A stretch of DNA of 64,000 nucleotides from Ichthyophis bannanicus (GCA_033557465.1 CM066031.1:172391043-172455042); one strand, 5' to 3'. Shown: positions 23,001 to 31,974, counted from the first letter of the stretch. The notes: generated by a model from the letters alone, not told the origin. A program made the numbers and translations.

Positions 23001-26000
23001 AGCGGGCTTGAAATGGTTTGCCGTGTTGCCCTGTACTCCTCTTCTCCATGCATTGACGTTTTCAGGCCTAGCAGCCCTCACCCCCCACTGCCAGGATGAA
23101 GTCTCACAATGCAAGCTGCAGCTGCTATCTTGAGTTGCATTCAGGCATCGTAGGGATTTCCTAACCCCAGAATGCTTACAATCTATCGGGCTGATGCAGA
23201 AATGTTTAGTGTGGCATTTTTCTGATGTTTTCCCCACGCTAGGATTCCTCTCTAAAGCAGAAAGCAAGCTAGTGGCAGAAAAACGCCACAAAAACAACCA
23301 CACTAAATTGCAGCGTACTTGGCATGCAAATCTCTGCATAATTAATTGCACCTGATGTAAAAAATTGCGCTGTTTTTTACACTGTATTTTAACGTTGGAT
23401 TTTCATGCCAGTTTTGGTCAGGCATAAAGATCCAGGCAGGAGCAAAAGTATCATCTGAGGTGATCTGACACTTCACCTCAGATGATCTGAGTACCATGGA
23501 AAGCTCTAATGCCATTGACAATCTGTTGGGGAGCTTGTGCCGCCCTGGACCCCAACCCCTGACAGAAACAAAATCCCCGGTGGCCCGCATTTCCCCCAAT
23601 CACAAAAATCCCTGTTGACCCTGTGGTCTCCTAACCCCTCCATCCCTCTCCCAGTACCTTTAAGTGTGGGGTGGGAGCGTCACCCATGCACTCCTATTCC
23701 TGCACCACCATCTTGAAAAATGGCGGTGCCTGGCCTCACGCAGTGCATCCACACCTGGCCCCTCGCAGGCAAAAAGATACTTTATATGGCAGAGTGACTC
23801 CCCTGTTGCATCCTGTGACAGATATGTGAAGTCGCTATTCCATGTTTCCTGGGAAAACTGCTTTATTTTATTGGGCCCTAGATGCTCTGCGTTATACTTA
23901 AATGATTTCAATGACCTGGAAACTATTGATTAGCAGCTGAAAGTTTTTTATTTATATGTATGCTAATTCCTGTGACTGGAAGGACACCTCAAGTAACATT
24001 CTGCAATTTGCTTACTATTTATTGTACCATCTTTTCTCTATTTTTTTAGCGGGTGCTCCATTGTGTCGCGTGTTTTGCATATGAAAAATCAGAAGCGGAG
24101 CCGGCAGCCAAGTTTGTTGACTGCATTTCAAGTGTTTCACCTAGCAAGGTAATTTCCGCTATTCTTTAAACTCTTCTGCAAAATTTGCACACCAATAATT
24201 AACCAGACAGACCCTTTGGATTTGAGATGTAATTATTTGTCTTTTCAAATCTGAGTTCAAGGCAAATATTGACCTCACTGCTCATATAGATGATGGGATA
24301 CCGGGCATAGAACTCCATTAAAAGTTATACATATTTTCAGAGGCTTAAAGCATTTAAGTGCCAGTCTGAGAATTCACATATAACTTTAAATGGATTTATT
24401 ATCTGTTAAAAGTAATATGTGCTAATTACATGTCATCACTTGAGTGTATAATTTATGCATTCATTGCCTGAAGTTTGCTGCTAACAAATACTTTTTTTGT
24501 TCATCCTCACTCTGCCTAAAATCATTCCCCTTTTAGAAGTGTATAACATTAACTATTTTTGAGTAAGATAGACAAAGTTGTATGTAAAAGAGTCCTGGGC
24601 ATGTAGAAATGCTGCCAACAACCACATAAGTGTTTCTGAACATCAACCTCAGCATATGTGGACTTTTCTCACAAATATTCTTGTTTCTTCATTGCAAGTC
24701 CTCTTAAAAACATGCAAATGACACTATATGGTGATGGAGGGATGTTTTTGACTTCTTGACTTTAATATGCTGACATTATGGCTGGTTATATTTGTATACT
24801 GCTTCCCTAAAATAACAGTTTGATCAAAAATGGTCCACAGTGAAAATAATACAATAACCAAATACATCATCATAATAATACAATGCAACAAAAAGAGCCT
24901 GTCATAAATAACAATCTAAAATACATGTGAGTAGTATGGAATTTTCCATGCTAGATCTCCTTCATATTTAGTTCTTTCTTAGAATTTAGAAGTTGGAACC
25001 ACAAACGGCTGTGTCTCTTTCCTACCTACTTGCCATTTGCTGAGAGCTGGGAAGTTGATTTTCAAAGGCGTTTTTCCTGTTCGCAGCACCAATAACCAGA
25101 TAAGTGCCGGTAAGAGGAATATTCAGCAGTACTATATGGATATGTCGCTGAATAATTTCTCTGACTGCTTTGGCACTATCTGGAGAATGGTGGGGCGATC
25201 TAGGGGCAAAGCTAGGGCAAAGACAGGTTATCCGTATAGCGTGATTTTTAGCACCACTATCACTGCTGTACAGATAGTGACCCGGTCTAATGGCAACAGC
25301 TGGATATTCCGTGTGGGCTGCTATCCAGATACCTGTGCTGAATATCTGTTTTTTATTTAAATGCAGCAGCCAGCATTTAAAAAATACGCTGACTCGGTGC
25401 AGCTGAATATTGAGCGTAGAATCTTTGCAACGAACCCTGCTGGATCTCTCCATTTACATGTGCCCCTTAGTAGTTCAGAGATAAAGGTTAAGAAATAAAG
25501 ACAGAAAAAGATAATTCTTTTTTATTGCTGCGAGCTGAGAACTTTGTTTATGAAACCTCTGGCCTTCTCTACTTGTTTGTTGCTGTTGGCTGAGGAATAT
25601 ATACTCTTCCTCACCTTACTAACCTTGGTTGCTGGAAAAATGCAGATGGACATGTCAGACCACTGGTTCTTTCTTATTAGAAACATAGAAATAAGCAACA
25701 AAAAAAGACCATACAGCCTATCTAGTCTGTCCTTACATACCAACTAAAATAGTCCCTTTTTTTCCTTCAGAGATCTTCTGTGTTTGTCACATGCTTTCTT
25801 GAATGTAGATACCGTCCTCATCTCTACTGCCTCTACTGGGAGACTATTCCACACATTTACCACTCTTTCCATTAAGAAATATTTCAGCATATTACTCCTG
25901 AGTCTATCCCCTTTCACCCTCATCCTATGTCCCCAATGCAGAGCTTTCTTTCAATAAAGAGAAACTCTTCTTTTGTGCATTTATGTCACTGAGGTATTTA

Positions 26001-28673
26001 ACACCTCTATCATATCTCCTCTCTCCTGCCTTTCCTCCAAAGTATACATATTGAAATCTTTAATTTGTTGCCATATGCCTTATGATGAAGCCACTGACCA
26101 TTTTGGTAGCCACCCTCTGCACCAACTCCAACCTGTTTATATCCTTTTGAATGTGTAGTCTCCAGAATTGCACACAATACTCCAAATGAGGTCACATCAG
26201 AGATTTACACAGAGGCACTCATATCACCTCCTCTTCCCTTAGTTAATGGGAGTTCAAATATGAGCTCTTTGGGCTACTAGAAGTTATTTTCCTGCCTAAA
26301 ACTGCGGGATTCTTAGAGTAGTCATATGAATCCTATTTAATTGAAAGCAGTGGTTCTCAACCCAGTCCTCTGGACAAACCCAGCCAAGTAAGGGTTTCAA
26401 TACATATTTGTATACAGTGGAGTGAGTGCATATAAATCTATTTCATGCATTTTCACTATTGGACATCCTGCCTAGGTGTTCCTTGAAGACTAGATTGAGA
26501 ACCACTGGTTTCAAGAGAGTCTTTGCAGACTGTATTACCTTCTATTGGATGAACACAAAAATTATCCAGTGATGATATTGTACATGAGTTTTCAAGATCA
26601 CTTAGGTTCTTTTGTATGTTGGTGTAATAAAAAAAATCCAGTTCTTTCCAGTCAGTAAATAGACTAGTTCATTGCATAGTTTAATATTGTGCAAACAGGT
26701 ACATTTTGTCAACGTGACTCCTATTATTATTCGGGGCACGATTGCAGGGCCAGTGCTACCATTAGGTGAATGAGGCAGTCAGCCAGAGCACTGATCCTCT
26801 GGGGGCACCTATTGCCACTGCTACCGGCCCCTCTTTGGGGACAGCAGCAGTGGAGATTGCTCCCATACCGCAACACAGCGCTTACCAGCACACACCAGCA
26901 CGGCATCATGGTTTCTTGGGCCTTCTATCTCCTGCATAAACTGGAAATCAGCACCAGAGGGCGTGGAAGCGGCAGATAGAAGGCCCAAGAAGCTGCAAGA
27001 TAGCACCGGCGTGTGAAGGTAAGCGTTGTATCGCAGTTTGGGGCCATTGCCACCACAACTGGCTCTGGAGAGGGGCCAGCAGTGGCAGCAATGGGTGTGG
27101 CCATGGGGGTTTGCAGGATGGAGGGCCTGCCTAAGGCACCTCCATTTCTTGCACCATCCCTGCATGATTGAGGTTCCTTGACAATGTACTCACTTTTTGG
27201 GAAACATAGAGACGTGCTGTGCACGAGTATATTGGTGGTTTAGCATAAGAAAATATACATTTACCGTAGGGTCTGGGGGTGAAGTGCAGTGTCTTTGAAA
27301 GAGAGTGAGATTCAAAAAGAAATGGAGCGCTAGTTGAAGAACTGCTGCAGCAAGGGTACGGTTACCATAATCAAGGAAGGACATCACGAAAGCACAGCTG
27401 AGGGGTTTGGCATTATTGTGAAAGATACAGCAGTAGAGATGTTGACATTAATGTAGAGGCGAAAATCAGAAGGCTTTACTCATGGCCTTAGCATGGGAAG
27501 ATAAAGGAGAGGGAAAAGCTGCAGAACTCAGCTGCACAGCTAATCTTCTGCCAGCCCCGATATACTCATAAAAACCCATTTCTCAAGTCATTTCATTGGC
27601 TCCCCTTCCGTTCCCATATCCGATTCAAGCTTCTCCTTCTGATGTATAAATGCATTCACTCTACTGCCCCTCACTACCTTTCCTCTCTTCTCTCTCCCTA
27701 CACCCCTCCTTGTGAACTCCGCTCTTCCTCTAGCTTACTTCTCTCTGTACCCTTTTCTTCCACTGCCAACTCCAGACTTTGATCCTTTCACCTTGCTGCT
27801 CCTTATGCCCGGAACAAACTACCCGAATCTGTACGTCAGATTTCATCTCTCCCCCTTTTCAAATCCATGCTAAAGGCTCACCTCTTTCAGGCTGCTTTTG
27901 GATCTTAACCCTTTGTTCTCCTTCGGTCTCCTTACCCTTCCCTACTGTACCCTTGTTCTCATCTATTGTACTGTCTGTCTTCATTAGACTGTAAGCTCTG
28001 ACGCCCAGGGACTGTCTTTCATATGTATCTGTACAGTGCTGAGTATGCCTTGTAGAGCTGTAGAAATGATTAATACGTAGTAGTAATAGTGACGCCAAAG
28101 TAACAGGTTAGATCTTTACAGAGTGACTATCCATGCTTTGCCTTTAACAATGTTGGCCACCGATTCAGTGTTTCATAACTACAGAAATGATACTATTTTT
28201 TAAAATTTTATTTAACAGGTTTTTTATATGCTTTATCATTTCAGTCAAAGCGGTTTACAATGTAACTTAAACTTGGTAATGTACATTAAACAGGGACATT
28301 GATAACTTGGATGCTTCTGAGGCAGTGGAGGGTTAAGTGACTTACCTGAAGGTCACAAGGAGTGCTAGTGGGAATCGAACCCTGGTCTGTTAGCTGCCCA
28401 AGCCAGTGCTCTAACTATTAGGCTACTCCTCCACTCTAGACTAGACTAAATGTCACACAGTGTCATCATTTATATTCTTTCCTAATCGCTATGACTACAT
28501 GTTTATTACAGACGAGAGCTAACCAACAACTGCAGCAATGCGAAACCGTGCAGAAGAAAATCTTTGAAAGCTATGAACCCGGTGCGAGAACTTTCCTGGC
28601 TCGTCAACCTCCTCCAGACGAATATATCAGTTTAAAACAAAATGCCATGTCTGTTTTCAAGAATAACTCTTAA
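7535..28673 (+). CDS. RARRES2: Chemerin-like secreted protein (four coding exons, 188 aa)
   Basis: The exons join, all in phase 0, as 7535-7735, 21504-21608, 24050-24148 and 28512-28673. The product has a signal peptide (about residues 1-18) and a cystatin/cathelicidin fold with six cysteines at 86, 96, 107, 110, 127 and 145. Their spacing nearly equals the three disulfides I recall for human chemerin (77-87, 98-117, 101-135). Cathelicidin and cystatin domains carry only four. Motifs matching chemerin are IKQTNC (human LQQTSC), the exon join RNG/R (human PNG/R), C-x-x-C, and YEPG near the C terminus (human YFPG). Chemerin is a secreted chemoattractant and adipokine, activated by C-terminal proteolysis and acting on CMKLR1. 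At 188 residues it is longer than the human 163, mostly at the N terminus and after YEPG. Introns are 13.8, 2.4 and 4.4 kb. No frameshift or stop interrupts it. Function is inferred from family. Confidence 0.82.
7905..8345 (-). mobile_element. Composite SINE remnants in intron 1
   Basis: 7905-8010 is the reverse complement of the SINE tail at 60715-60810 (shared phrase gggttttcctggtaagg). 8010-8345 ends with two tRNA-like heads on the minus strand (ccccaaccactaggcc at 8231, gaccactaggctattcctcc at 8326). The copies are old and mismatched. Confidence 0.55.
9090..9560. repeat. GAATATC-rich repeat family copy 1
   Basis: Short inverted motifs recur (atattcagc, gctgaatat, ggatagctgtccagata). The 3' core, near gacactgactgccgtgggct then gaatatc, also occurs near 25385, 37690 and 48010. 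Noncoding; possibly a MITE or SINE whose ends I cannot fix. Confidence 0.5.
9613..12600 (+). mobile_element. L2 LINE with duplicated 5' region, endonuclease and start of RT
   Basis: A leading segment at 9613-9775 is repeated at 10087-10250. ORF2 begins around [11 protein letters not shown] (10977), typical of L2. The endonuclease follows: LLALIETWL (about 11172), [16 protein letters not shown] (about 11284) and LADHYLLT (about 11708). The RT N-terminal part follows ([15 protein letters not shown], about 12380; VVTSLLTKP, about 12520). Several frameshifts and stops are present. The RT is cut at about 12600, where an unrelated purine-rich repeat begins. A family A SINE interrupts it at 10455-10799. 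Confidence 0.72.
10455..10799 (-). mobile_element. tRNA-derived SINE (family A), full-length copy
   Basis: On the minus strand it starts gtggaggagtggcctagtgg (A box TGGCCTAGTGG), with B box GGTTCAAATCC, and runs through a body reading ttgggcaagccacttaaccc. It ends in an AT-rich ttatttatt tail. It is inserted in the L2 5' region. A near-identical copy lies at 60351-60678. Confidence 0.72.
12600..13740. repeat. Purine-rich repeat, related to 44.0-45.5 kb
   Basis: The phrases atttcatttttaatttagtg (12941) and gcatgcacagtctggtttct (13033) recur with changes at 44190 and 44300, and partly at 45110 and 45480. At 45 kb a SINE interrupts it. No coding capacity; class unknown. Confidence 0.45.
13860..14072. 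repeat. GA-rich minisatellite ending in an (AG)n tract
   Basis: Units of about 60-70 bp share gagagagactggggaaagcag and end in a pure AG run at about 14041-14069. A similar unit (tatgagagagacagagg) appears at 17320-17380, beyond two CR1 pieces. Confidence 0.6.
14330..16680 (-). mobile_element. CR1 LINE, 5'-truncated, with endonuclease end and reverse transcriptase
   Basis: On the minus strand: the endonuclease end with SDHQMV (about 16550), a connecting region to 16035 (stop), then a 317-codon RT frame, 15852-14899. RT motifs are [48 protein letters not shown] and FADDTK. The segment before FADDTK looks a few residues short. A stop at 14899 separates the C-terminal part (14808-14407, [12 protein letters not shown] to WNSLPVEVV). 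The tail has TTTCTATG-type 8-bp units (14333-14355). The 5' break near 16680 is a typical truncation. The overlap is highly similar to the CR1 at 63650-64000. Confidence 0.85.
16735..17290 (+). mobile_element. CR1 LINE 3' end (second subfamily)
   Basis: A 5'-truncated copy. It shares agagaagagccaccaaaatg with 47174 and runs to the CR1 end ctgggcttgatggaccctgg, closing in tattcttatgtt. Frameshifted C-terminal RT sequence only. Confidence 0.75.
17790..18070 (-). mobile_element. CR1 LINE 3' fragment
   Basis: Nearly the same sequence as 14375-14640 (cctatctagtctgtccttcc). The minus strand codes [20 protein letters not shown] to WNSLPVEVV, ending KRGLL. It is truncated near 18066 and lacks its terminal 8-bp repeats. 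Confidence 0.78.
18474..18755 (+). mobile_element. tRNA-derived SINE (family A)
   Basis: A box region GTGGTCTAGTGGTTAG (18479), B box GGTTCAAGTCC (about 18523), body gtcttgggcaagccacttaa and tail ataaatacagctaaataaat. Confidence 0.75.
18950..19380 (+). repeat. G-rich degenerate minisatellite
   Basis: Irregular copies of ggggcagttg and gcagtttgcagggtggtggg repeat for about 430 bp, with G runs on the + strand. The long open frames here on both strands are products of the repeat. Confidence 0.65.
19660..20285 (+). repeat. Multi-hairpin repeat family, copy 1
   Basis: Successive inverted repeats: agacctgattctgatc with gatcagaatcgggtct (about 19715-19770); a long stem at 19827-19883 around ggtgtcatggca; ctggcc...ggccag (about 19940); a ttattcc stem at 20041-20065; and ggacatacaaggccgat with atcggccctgtacatcc (20091-20130). 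The same stems occur in order at 51.7 kb and in reverse order at 43.2-43.8 kb. Noncoding. Confidence 0.7.
20480..20827. repeat. GAATATC-rich repeat family copy 2, left part
   Basis: Contains gatattcagcgacagcagct and atattcagttgctgactggg. It resumes at 21170-21378, after a CR1 3' end. The left part stops at the 14-bp palindrome ATTAATGCATTAAT (20814-20827). Confidence 0.5.
20828..21170 (-). mobile_element. CR1 3' end with tail-to-tail palindrome
   Basis: 20862-21170 is a CR1 3' end on the minus strand (ccaaggtccatcaagcccag). 20828-20859 is a perfect inverted copy of its last 32 bases, with a 2-bp spacer. A 22-bp direct duplication (taacaaattccagag...) lies at about 21119-21160. Confidence 0.75.
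21170..21378. repeat. GAATATC-rich repeat family copy 2, right part
   Basis: Contains gatattcagtgtggggcctg and gcctgaatatcgggcc. It ends 125 bp before chemerin exon 2. Confidence 0.45.
21504..21608 (+). CDS. RARRES2: RARRES2-like coding exon 2
   Basis: Codes residues 68-102. The acceptor is pyrimidine-rich (ctttctcttgcag, ending 21503) and the donor gtaagt at 21609 is a perfect consensus. It carries [15 protein letters not shown], the cystatin-fold beta strand, and Cys86 and Cys96, ten residues apart as in chemerin's first disulfide. It ends RNG where human chemerin has PNG at the same exon border. Confidence 0.85.
22100..22640. repeat. Unclassified intron 2 repeat with a strong hairpin
   Basis: Contains inverted arms at 22552-22572 and 22579-22599 (cctatgctataaagtgaagt and its complement with one mismatch), plus short dyads around tgcgtgcgtacg. 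Noncoding. Confidence 0.4.
23190..23770. repeat. Repeat shared with 34.6-35.6 kb
   Basis: The phrases cgcagtgcatcc (23739), aaatggcggtgcctg (23717) and gcataaagatccaggcag (23422) have inverted or direct counterparts at 34860-34890 and 35400-35430. A short hairpin atctgaggtga/tcacctcagat lies at 23453-23483. Noncoding. Confidence 0.4.
23940..25050. other. Intron 2 end, chemerin exon 3 and start of intron 3
   Basis: Apart from exon 3 (24050-24148) this stretch looks largely unique, AT-rich and noncoding. 24780-24930 may be an old LINE or SINE tail (tatttgtatactgcttccct). Confidence 0.4.
24050..24148 (+). CDS. RARRES2: RARRES2-like coding exon 3
   Basis: Codes residues 103-135. The acceptor is tctatttttttag (ending 24049) and the donor gtaatt at 24149. 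It holds HCVAC (Cys107, Cys110) and VDC (Cys127), matching the C-x-x-C and following Cys of chemerin. It is too short to be found from a start-to-stop frame; it was located by splice sites, phase and cysteine pattern. Confidence 0.82.
25055..25430. repeat. GAATATC-rich repeat family copy 3
   Basis: Shares attcagcagtactatatgga, tatccagatacctgtgctga and the core aaaatacgctgactcggtgc with other copies. Confidence 0.5.
25676..26235 (-). mobile_element. CR1 LINE 3' end in intron 3
   Basis: A copy of the 14.33 kb subfamily: tail attagaaacatagaaataag, then cctatctagtctgtccttac. The minus strand codes broken pieces of the CR1 C terminus up to about 26230. More diverged than the 17.8 kb copy. Confidence 0.75.
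26347..26512. mobile_element. hAT-like MITE
   Basis: Imperfect terminal inverted repeats cagtggttctcaacccagtc and gattgagaaccactgg enclose about 165 bp with atatttgtatacagtggagt. A related element lies at 30771-30945. No clear target duplication. Confidence 0.6.
26745..27170. mobile_element. Nonautonomous repeat, GC-rich (copy 1)
   Basis: Starts cagggccagtgctaccatta; the copy at 29547 starts cagggctggtgttaccatta. Both hold inverted gggccttctatctcc/agatagaaggccc-type arms. Probably hAT-like. Noncoding. Confidence 0.5.
27515..28090 (+). mobile_element. L2 LINE 3' end in intron 3
   Basis: Reads [21 protein letters not shown] C-terminal L2 sequence in broken frames (tcatttcattggctcccctt), then [17 protein letters not shown] text. 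It ends gtacagtgctgagtatgcct with a short tagtagtaatag tail. Confidence 0.7.
28205..28437 (-). mobile_element. tRNA-derived SINE (family B)
   Basis: On the minus strand: head gtggaggagtagcctaatag, B box GGTTCGATTCC, tail of TTTAAATAAAATTTT type. It lies 75 bp before chemerin exon 4. Confidence 0.68.
28512..28673 (+). CDS. RARRES2: RARRES2-like last coding exon (C-terminal region)
   Basis: Codes residues 136-188 and the TAA stop at 28671. The acceptor is gtttattacag ending 28511. It holds Cys145 (QQC), expected to pair with Cys110. YEPG at 156-159 corresponds to chemerin YFPG, the start of the activation peptide. Here 29 residues follow the glycine, against 11 in human, including a RQPPPDEY stretch. 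There is an N-N-S sequon at the very end. A MITE begins about 4 bp after the stop. Candidate ATTAAA polyadenylation signals lie at 29343 and 29348. Confidence 0.8.
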   Translation, partial: TRANQQLQQCETVQKKIFESYEPGARTFLARQPPPDEYISLKQNAMSVFKNNS

Positions 28674-28677
28674 GGAG

Positions 28678-29118
28678 TATGTTTACTAAAGTACGCTAAG
28701 GGTTTGCACTTAATGGGCATTTGGAGCCAAAAATAATGCACGGTAAGAGCAACGGCCCTGCGTTAACCTTTTGGGGTGTGCCCATAACATTCCTAGCAGT
28801 TACTGTACGGAAAAGGCTATGCAATTCGCAATTAATGTGGGTGCACTTAAAACCACCCATTGAGGTAGCATGAAATGCACCTGTGCTAACTGCAACAGTG
28901 ACAATTAGCACTTGCTAATTAGCCCTGCCACTAACTGCGATGTGCAGTCTACACTCACTCTCCACTTCTAACCTGCCTATTACCAGCCCCGACATGCGCT
29001 AAACAGTTAGTGTGGAATTTTTATTGCACGGCTGCTATTACTGTGGTCCTGCACTAACCATTTAGCACACACTGAAGAGAGCGTTAACCATTAGTGCACT
29101 TTAGTAAACATGACCTAA
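28678..29118. mobile_element. MITE with GTTTACTAAA terminal repeats (copy 1)
   Basis: Terminal inverted repeats atgtttactaaagtacgc (28680) and gcactttagtaaacatgacc. The interior is rich in gcactaacc/ggttagtgc dyads. Other copies lie at 46473-47878 (interrupted) and 48148-48540. It begins about 4 bp after the chemerin stop codon. Confidence 0.65.
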
Positions 29119-29546
29119 GACTTCAAACAAATGAAAATGTATTGCTGTCTGTCATATCAGTGGGAGGATAAAGCCATTCCAGTCTACCTTCTGGTGAACA
29201 TAACGTTTGGTCTTTATCAGTTTTGAGGCGATCGACATTCAAACGTCCTACAATATTGTTTTAATATTAGTTTGATTCCTCAAAGCAGAAAACACAAAAC
29301 GGGCTAAGAAATCATTATACACAAAGAAGTTCATTACTGTCTATTAAATTAAAGCAATTGTCAGAAGCACTGGGTGCGGCAGGGCAGATGGCAACGATCC
29401 AGAGCTGCCAAGTTACTCAATCCTAAAAGGGAGACTTTTTTTGCCAGGCCTGGTTTTCAACTTTTATTTATATATTCATTTACAACTATTTCTATTCTGT
29501 GGATCACTACCACTTCTCAGAGGCAACAGCATAGCAAGGGCTATGC

Positions 29547-30060
29547 ACAGGGCTGGTGTTACCATTAGGTGAAATAGGCAGCCGCCTAGAGCACCATCCA
29601 TTGGGGGTGCCCGCGGCCCCCCTCTCCAGGACCTGCAGCAGCAGCAATGGCCCCTAAACTGCAGTACTTTCCTGCACATGTCGTAGTTTCTTTGGGCTTT
29701 CTATCTCCCATTTTCTCCCCTCCTGCGCTGAAGGAGGGCGAAAGTGGGAGACAGAAGCCAATGAAATCACAATGCAATGCCAGTCTGTGCAGGTAAGTGC
29801 TGCATTGCGGTTCAGGGGTCATTGCTGTTCCTGCAGGCCACGGAGACAAATGGGAGCAGTGGCCATGAGGGCAGCAGGAGCCACAGGGGGGTGACAGGAT
29901 GGAGGGCCACACAGAACGCAGGAACAGAAGAGGTGCTGACATCATCACTAGGGCACCCAAGAAGCCCAGTAACAGCAGTTTCCGGTGCATGGCTGCTTGG
30001 GAAGAGTACCAGCTTTGGGAGTCGCAAAGAGCACATTCCTAGTTCGCTATGGCCCTATGC
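29547..30060. mobile_element. Nonautonomous repeat, GC-rich (copy 2)
   Basis: Begins like 26749 (accattaggtga, then caggcagccgcctagagc). It has gaaagtgggagacagaagcc opposite a ggctttctatctcccatttt arm near 29700. The right end is uncertain. Noncoding. Confidence 0.45.
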
Positions 30061-30194
30061 TGCAGGCTCCATTGCAACACATATCAGAAATCAAATGAAA
30101 ACATGTAAGATCACATAAATCAACATACAATACAGTAGTTACATAAAATATGAATTATATAAAATTAAGTCAATCAACAACAGCAGAATTGAAT

Positions 30195-30645
30195 TTAGCC
30201 CCGTGTGCGTGGTGCAGCCACACGGCGCAAAATAATAGGGGCACATTTAGGGCTGACCGCTGGCCTCTGCTCCCCCTCACGCTGCCTGCTCTTGCCCTGC
30301 CCCCACTTTTCCCGTTCCCTTGCCATGGACAGTGGCAACGGCAGTGGAGCGGACTTCCAAATAAAAAAAAAACACGTGGGTTTTTCCGACTCCATGCTTT
30401 CCAATCCGCGTATTATTTTTAAATGGAGGTCCATTCCGCTGTCACTACAAAGGGAACAGGAAAAGCGGCTACGGGGCAAGGGCAGGCTGGGCAGACAGCG
30501 TGGGGGAGGGGGTGCTACCTAGAGATGAAGAGGTGTGGAGTAAGATGGAGAGATGACAAATGTGTGATGTGGGCGGGGGGGGGGGGGAGGGCGTGCCATG
30601 TTGGACGTCGCACAGGGCGCATTTATGGCTTGGTACGGCCCTGCA
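30195..30645. mobile_element. hAT-like MITE, ending TTGGTACGGCCCTG
   Basis: The right end matches the inverted terminus of the 44.6 kb element. The interior has a ttccaaataaaaaaaaaaca run and a G run at 30574-30587. The long open frames are shadows. Confidence 0.45.
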
Positions 30646-30770
30646 CAATAGTAATCCTTCAGAACTCTCTCTTCATATAAAAACATATTAACATATCCAT
30701 ATCAAATGCATAATCAAACTGAAATTACTTCACTTTATAAACATTCCAAAGATCAGTCTCTTGACCAGTG

Positions 30771-30945
30771 GTTCTCAACCCAGGCCAGTCGGGTTTTCAG
30801 GATATCCACAAGGAATATGCATGAGATAGATCTGCATGCACTGCTTCCATTGTATGCGGATCTATCTCATGCATATTCACTGTGGATATCCTGAAAACCT
30901 GACTGGACTGGGGGTCCCAGAGGACTCGGTAGAGAACTACTGTGC
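30771..30945. mobile_element. Foldback hAT-like MITE
   Basis: Arms of about 60 bp, including ttttcaggatatccacaagg and atgcatgagatagatctgca, face their complements at 30850-30905. The outer end is cagtggttctcaacccaggc. Near-perfect hairpin. Confidence 0.68.
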
Positions 30946-31249
30946 TACAAATCGAAGATAATTTTCTAAGGAACCTCCTAGATGTGGGAAGCAAGACTGC
31001 TCCTAAATCTTGGTATTAGTCATTTGCGCTCATAAGTGGCACATGTGTGTGTAAATGGCCTCTTTTTTACTGGGCACTCTTTTATAAAGACATAAGTAGA
31101 TCTGATGGCATGTACTTCCCCTGTGGGCATGAACATGGGCAGAGTTTGCCACACTCTTTAGAAATGTAGGAGTGAGCATTTATACAGGCTCTAAGGTTGG
31201 TGTAAGGGATCATGACTTAAATTAAGGTGCATTTCAGCCACTTACACTA

Positions 31250-31860
31250 GCATTGTACAAAGAAAACTAGGTGCCTAGTTTTCTTTATAAAACAGGTGCA
31301 TTTTGGCTGCCTTAAACCAAGCGTACAGTAAGAAACTTACCCTCCACTTGTCTGGAAAAGCAATTCACAACCTAGATCCTGCAAATAAAAAGGCATACGA
31401 GTGTTTTCTTTATGCACCAATTTTCTCAAAGCAATCTACAGCAGGCGTATTCTTGTGTGTGAAGGCTGATAAAAAGGCAAAGGAGATGCCAACTGCAGAG
31501 GGGCCAGTGATGCAATGTTTTAAAAACCATTGTAATATCACCGAATTTCACCTACCATTCAACTGGCAGCCAATGTAATTACTATAGTACTGGTGAAATA
31601 TAATCATGTTGTTTACTTCCAGATACAAAACTAAAGCAGTTGCATTTGAATAAACTGTGATGCTCTGATCAATGAAGCTGGAAGCCCCAAACATACCAAA
31701 TTCCAGTAATAATCTGGGGCAATCACCATTTCTTGTATGACTGTGCAAACCTGTAGGACTGAAAGCCAAAAAAAAAAAAAAGTTTAAGCCTACATAACAT
31801 GCATAGCTTATGAAAGTCCCCCAACTTTTTAATTTGAGTTTTAAACAACAAGGAAGCATC
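31250..31860. other. Unclassified; short palindrome, probable LINE debris
   Basis: 13-bp arms AAAGAAAACTAGG and CCTAGTTTTCTTT flank TG at 31259-31286. The 91-codon + frame at 31303-31578 matches no family I know, and its minus strand resembles LINE 3' sequence. A poly-A run lies at 31768-31781. Confidence 0.35.
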
Positions 31861-31974
31861 TAGCAATACATCTAAGTGATGACCCTCTCAGCCTGAATGG
31901 GGATTGTTTGATGAGTATCAATTGCACATGGAATCTCTAGGGACACATTGCATAAGATTACTCTTCAATTCCCC

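Noticed and set aside
7535..28673. Identification as cathelicidin or classical cystatin
   Set aside because: Six rather than four cysteines, no cystatin QxVxG motif, no antimicrobial tail; spacing and exon joins fit chemerin better.
31303..31578. Possible host exon (91-codon + frame)
   Set aside because: No splice sites in phase, no known domain, and surrounding sequence looks like LINE debris.
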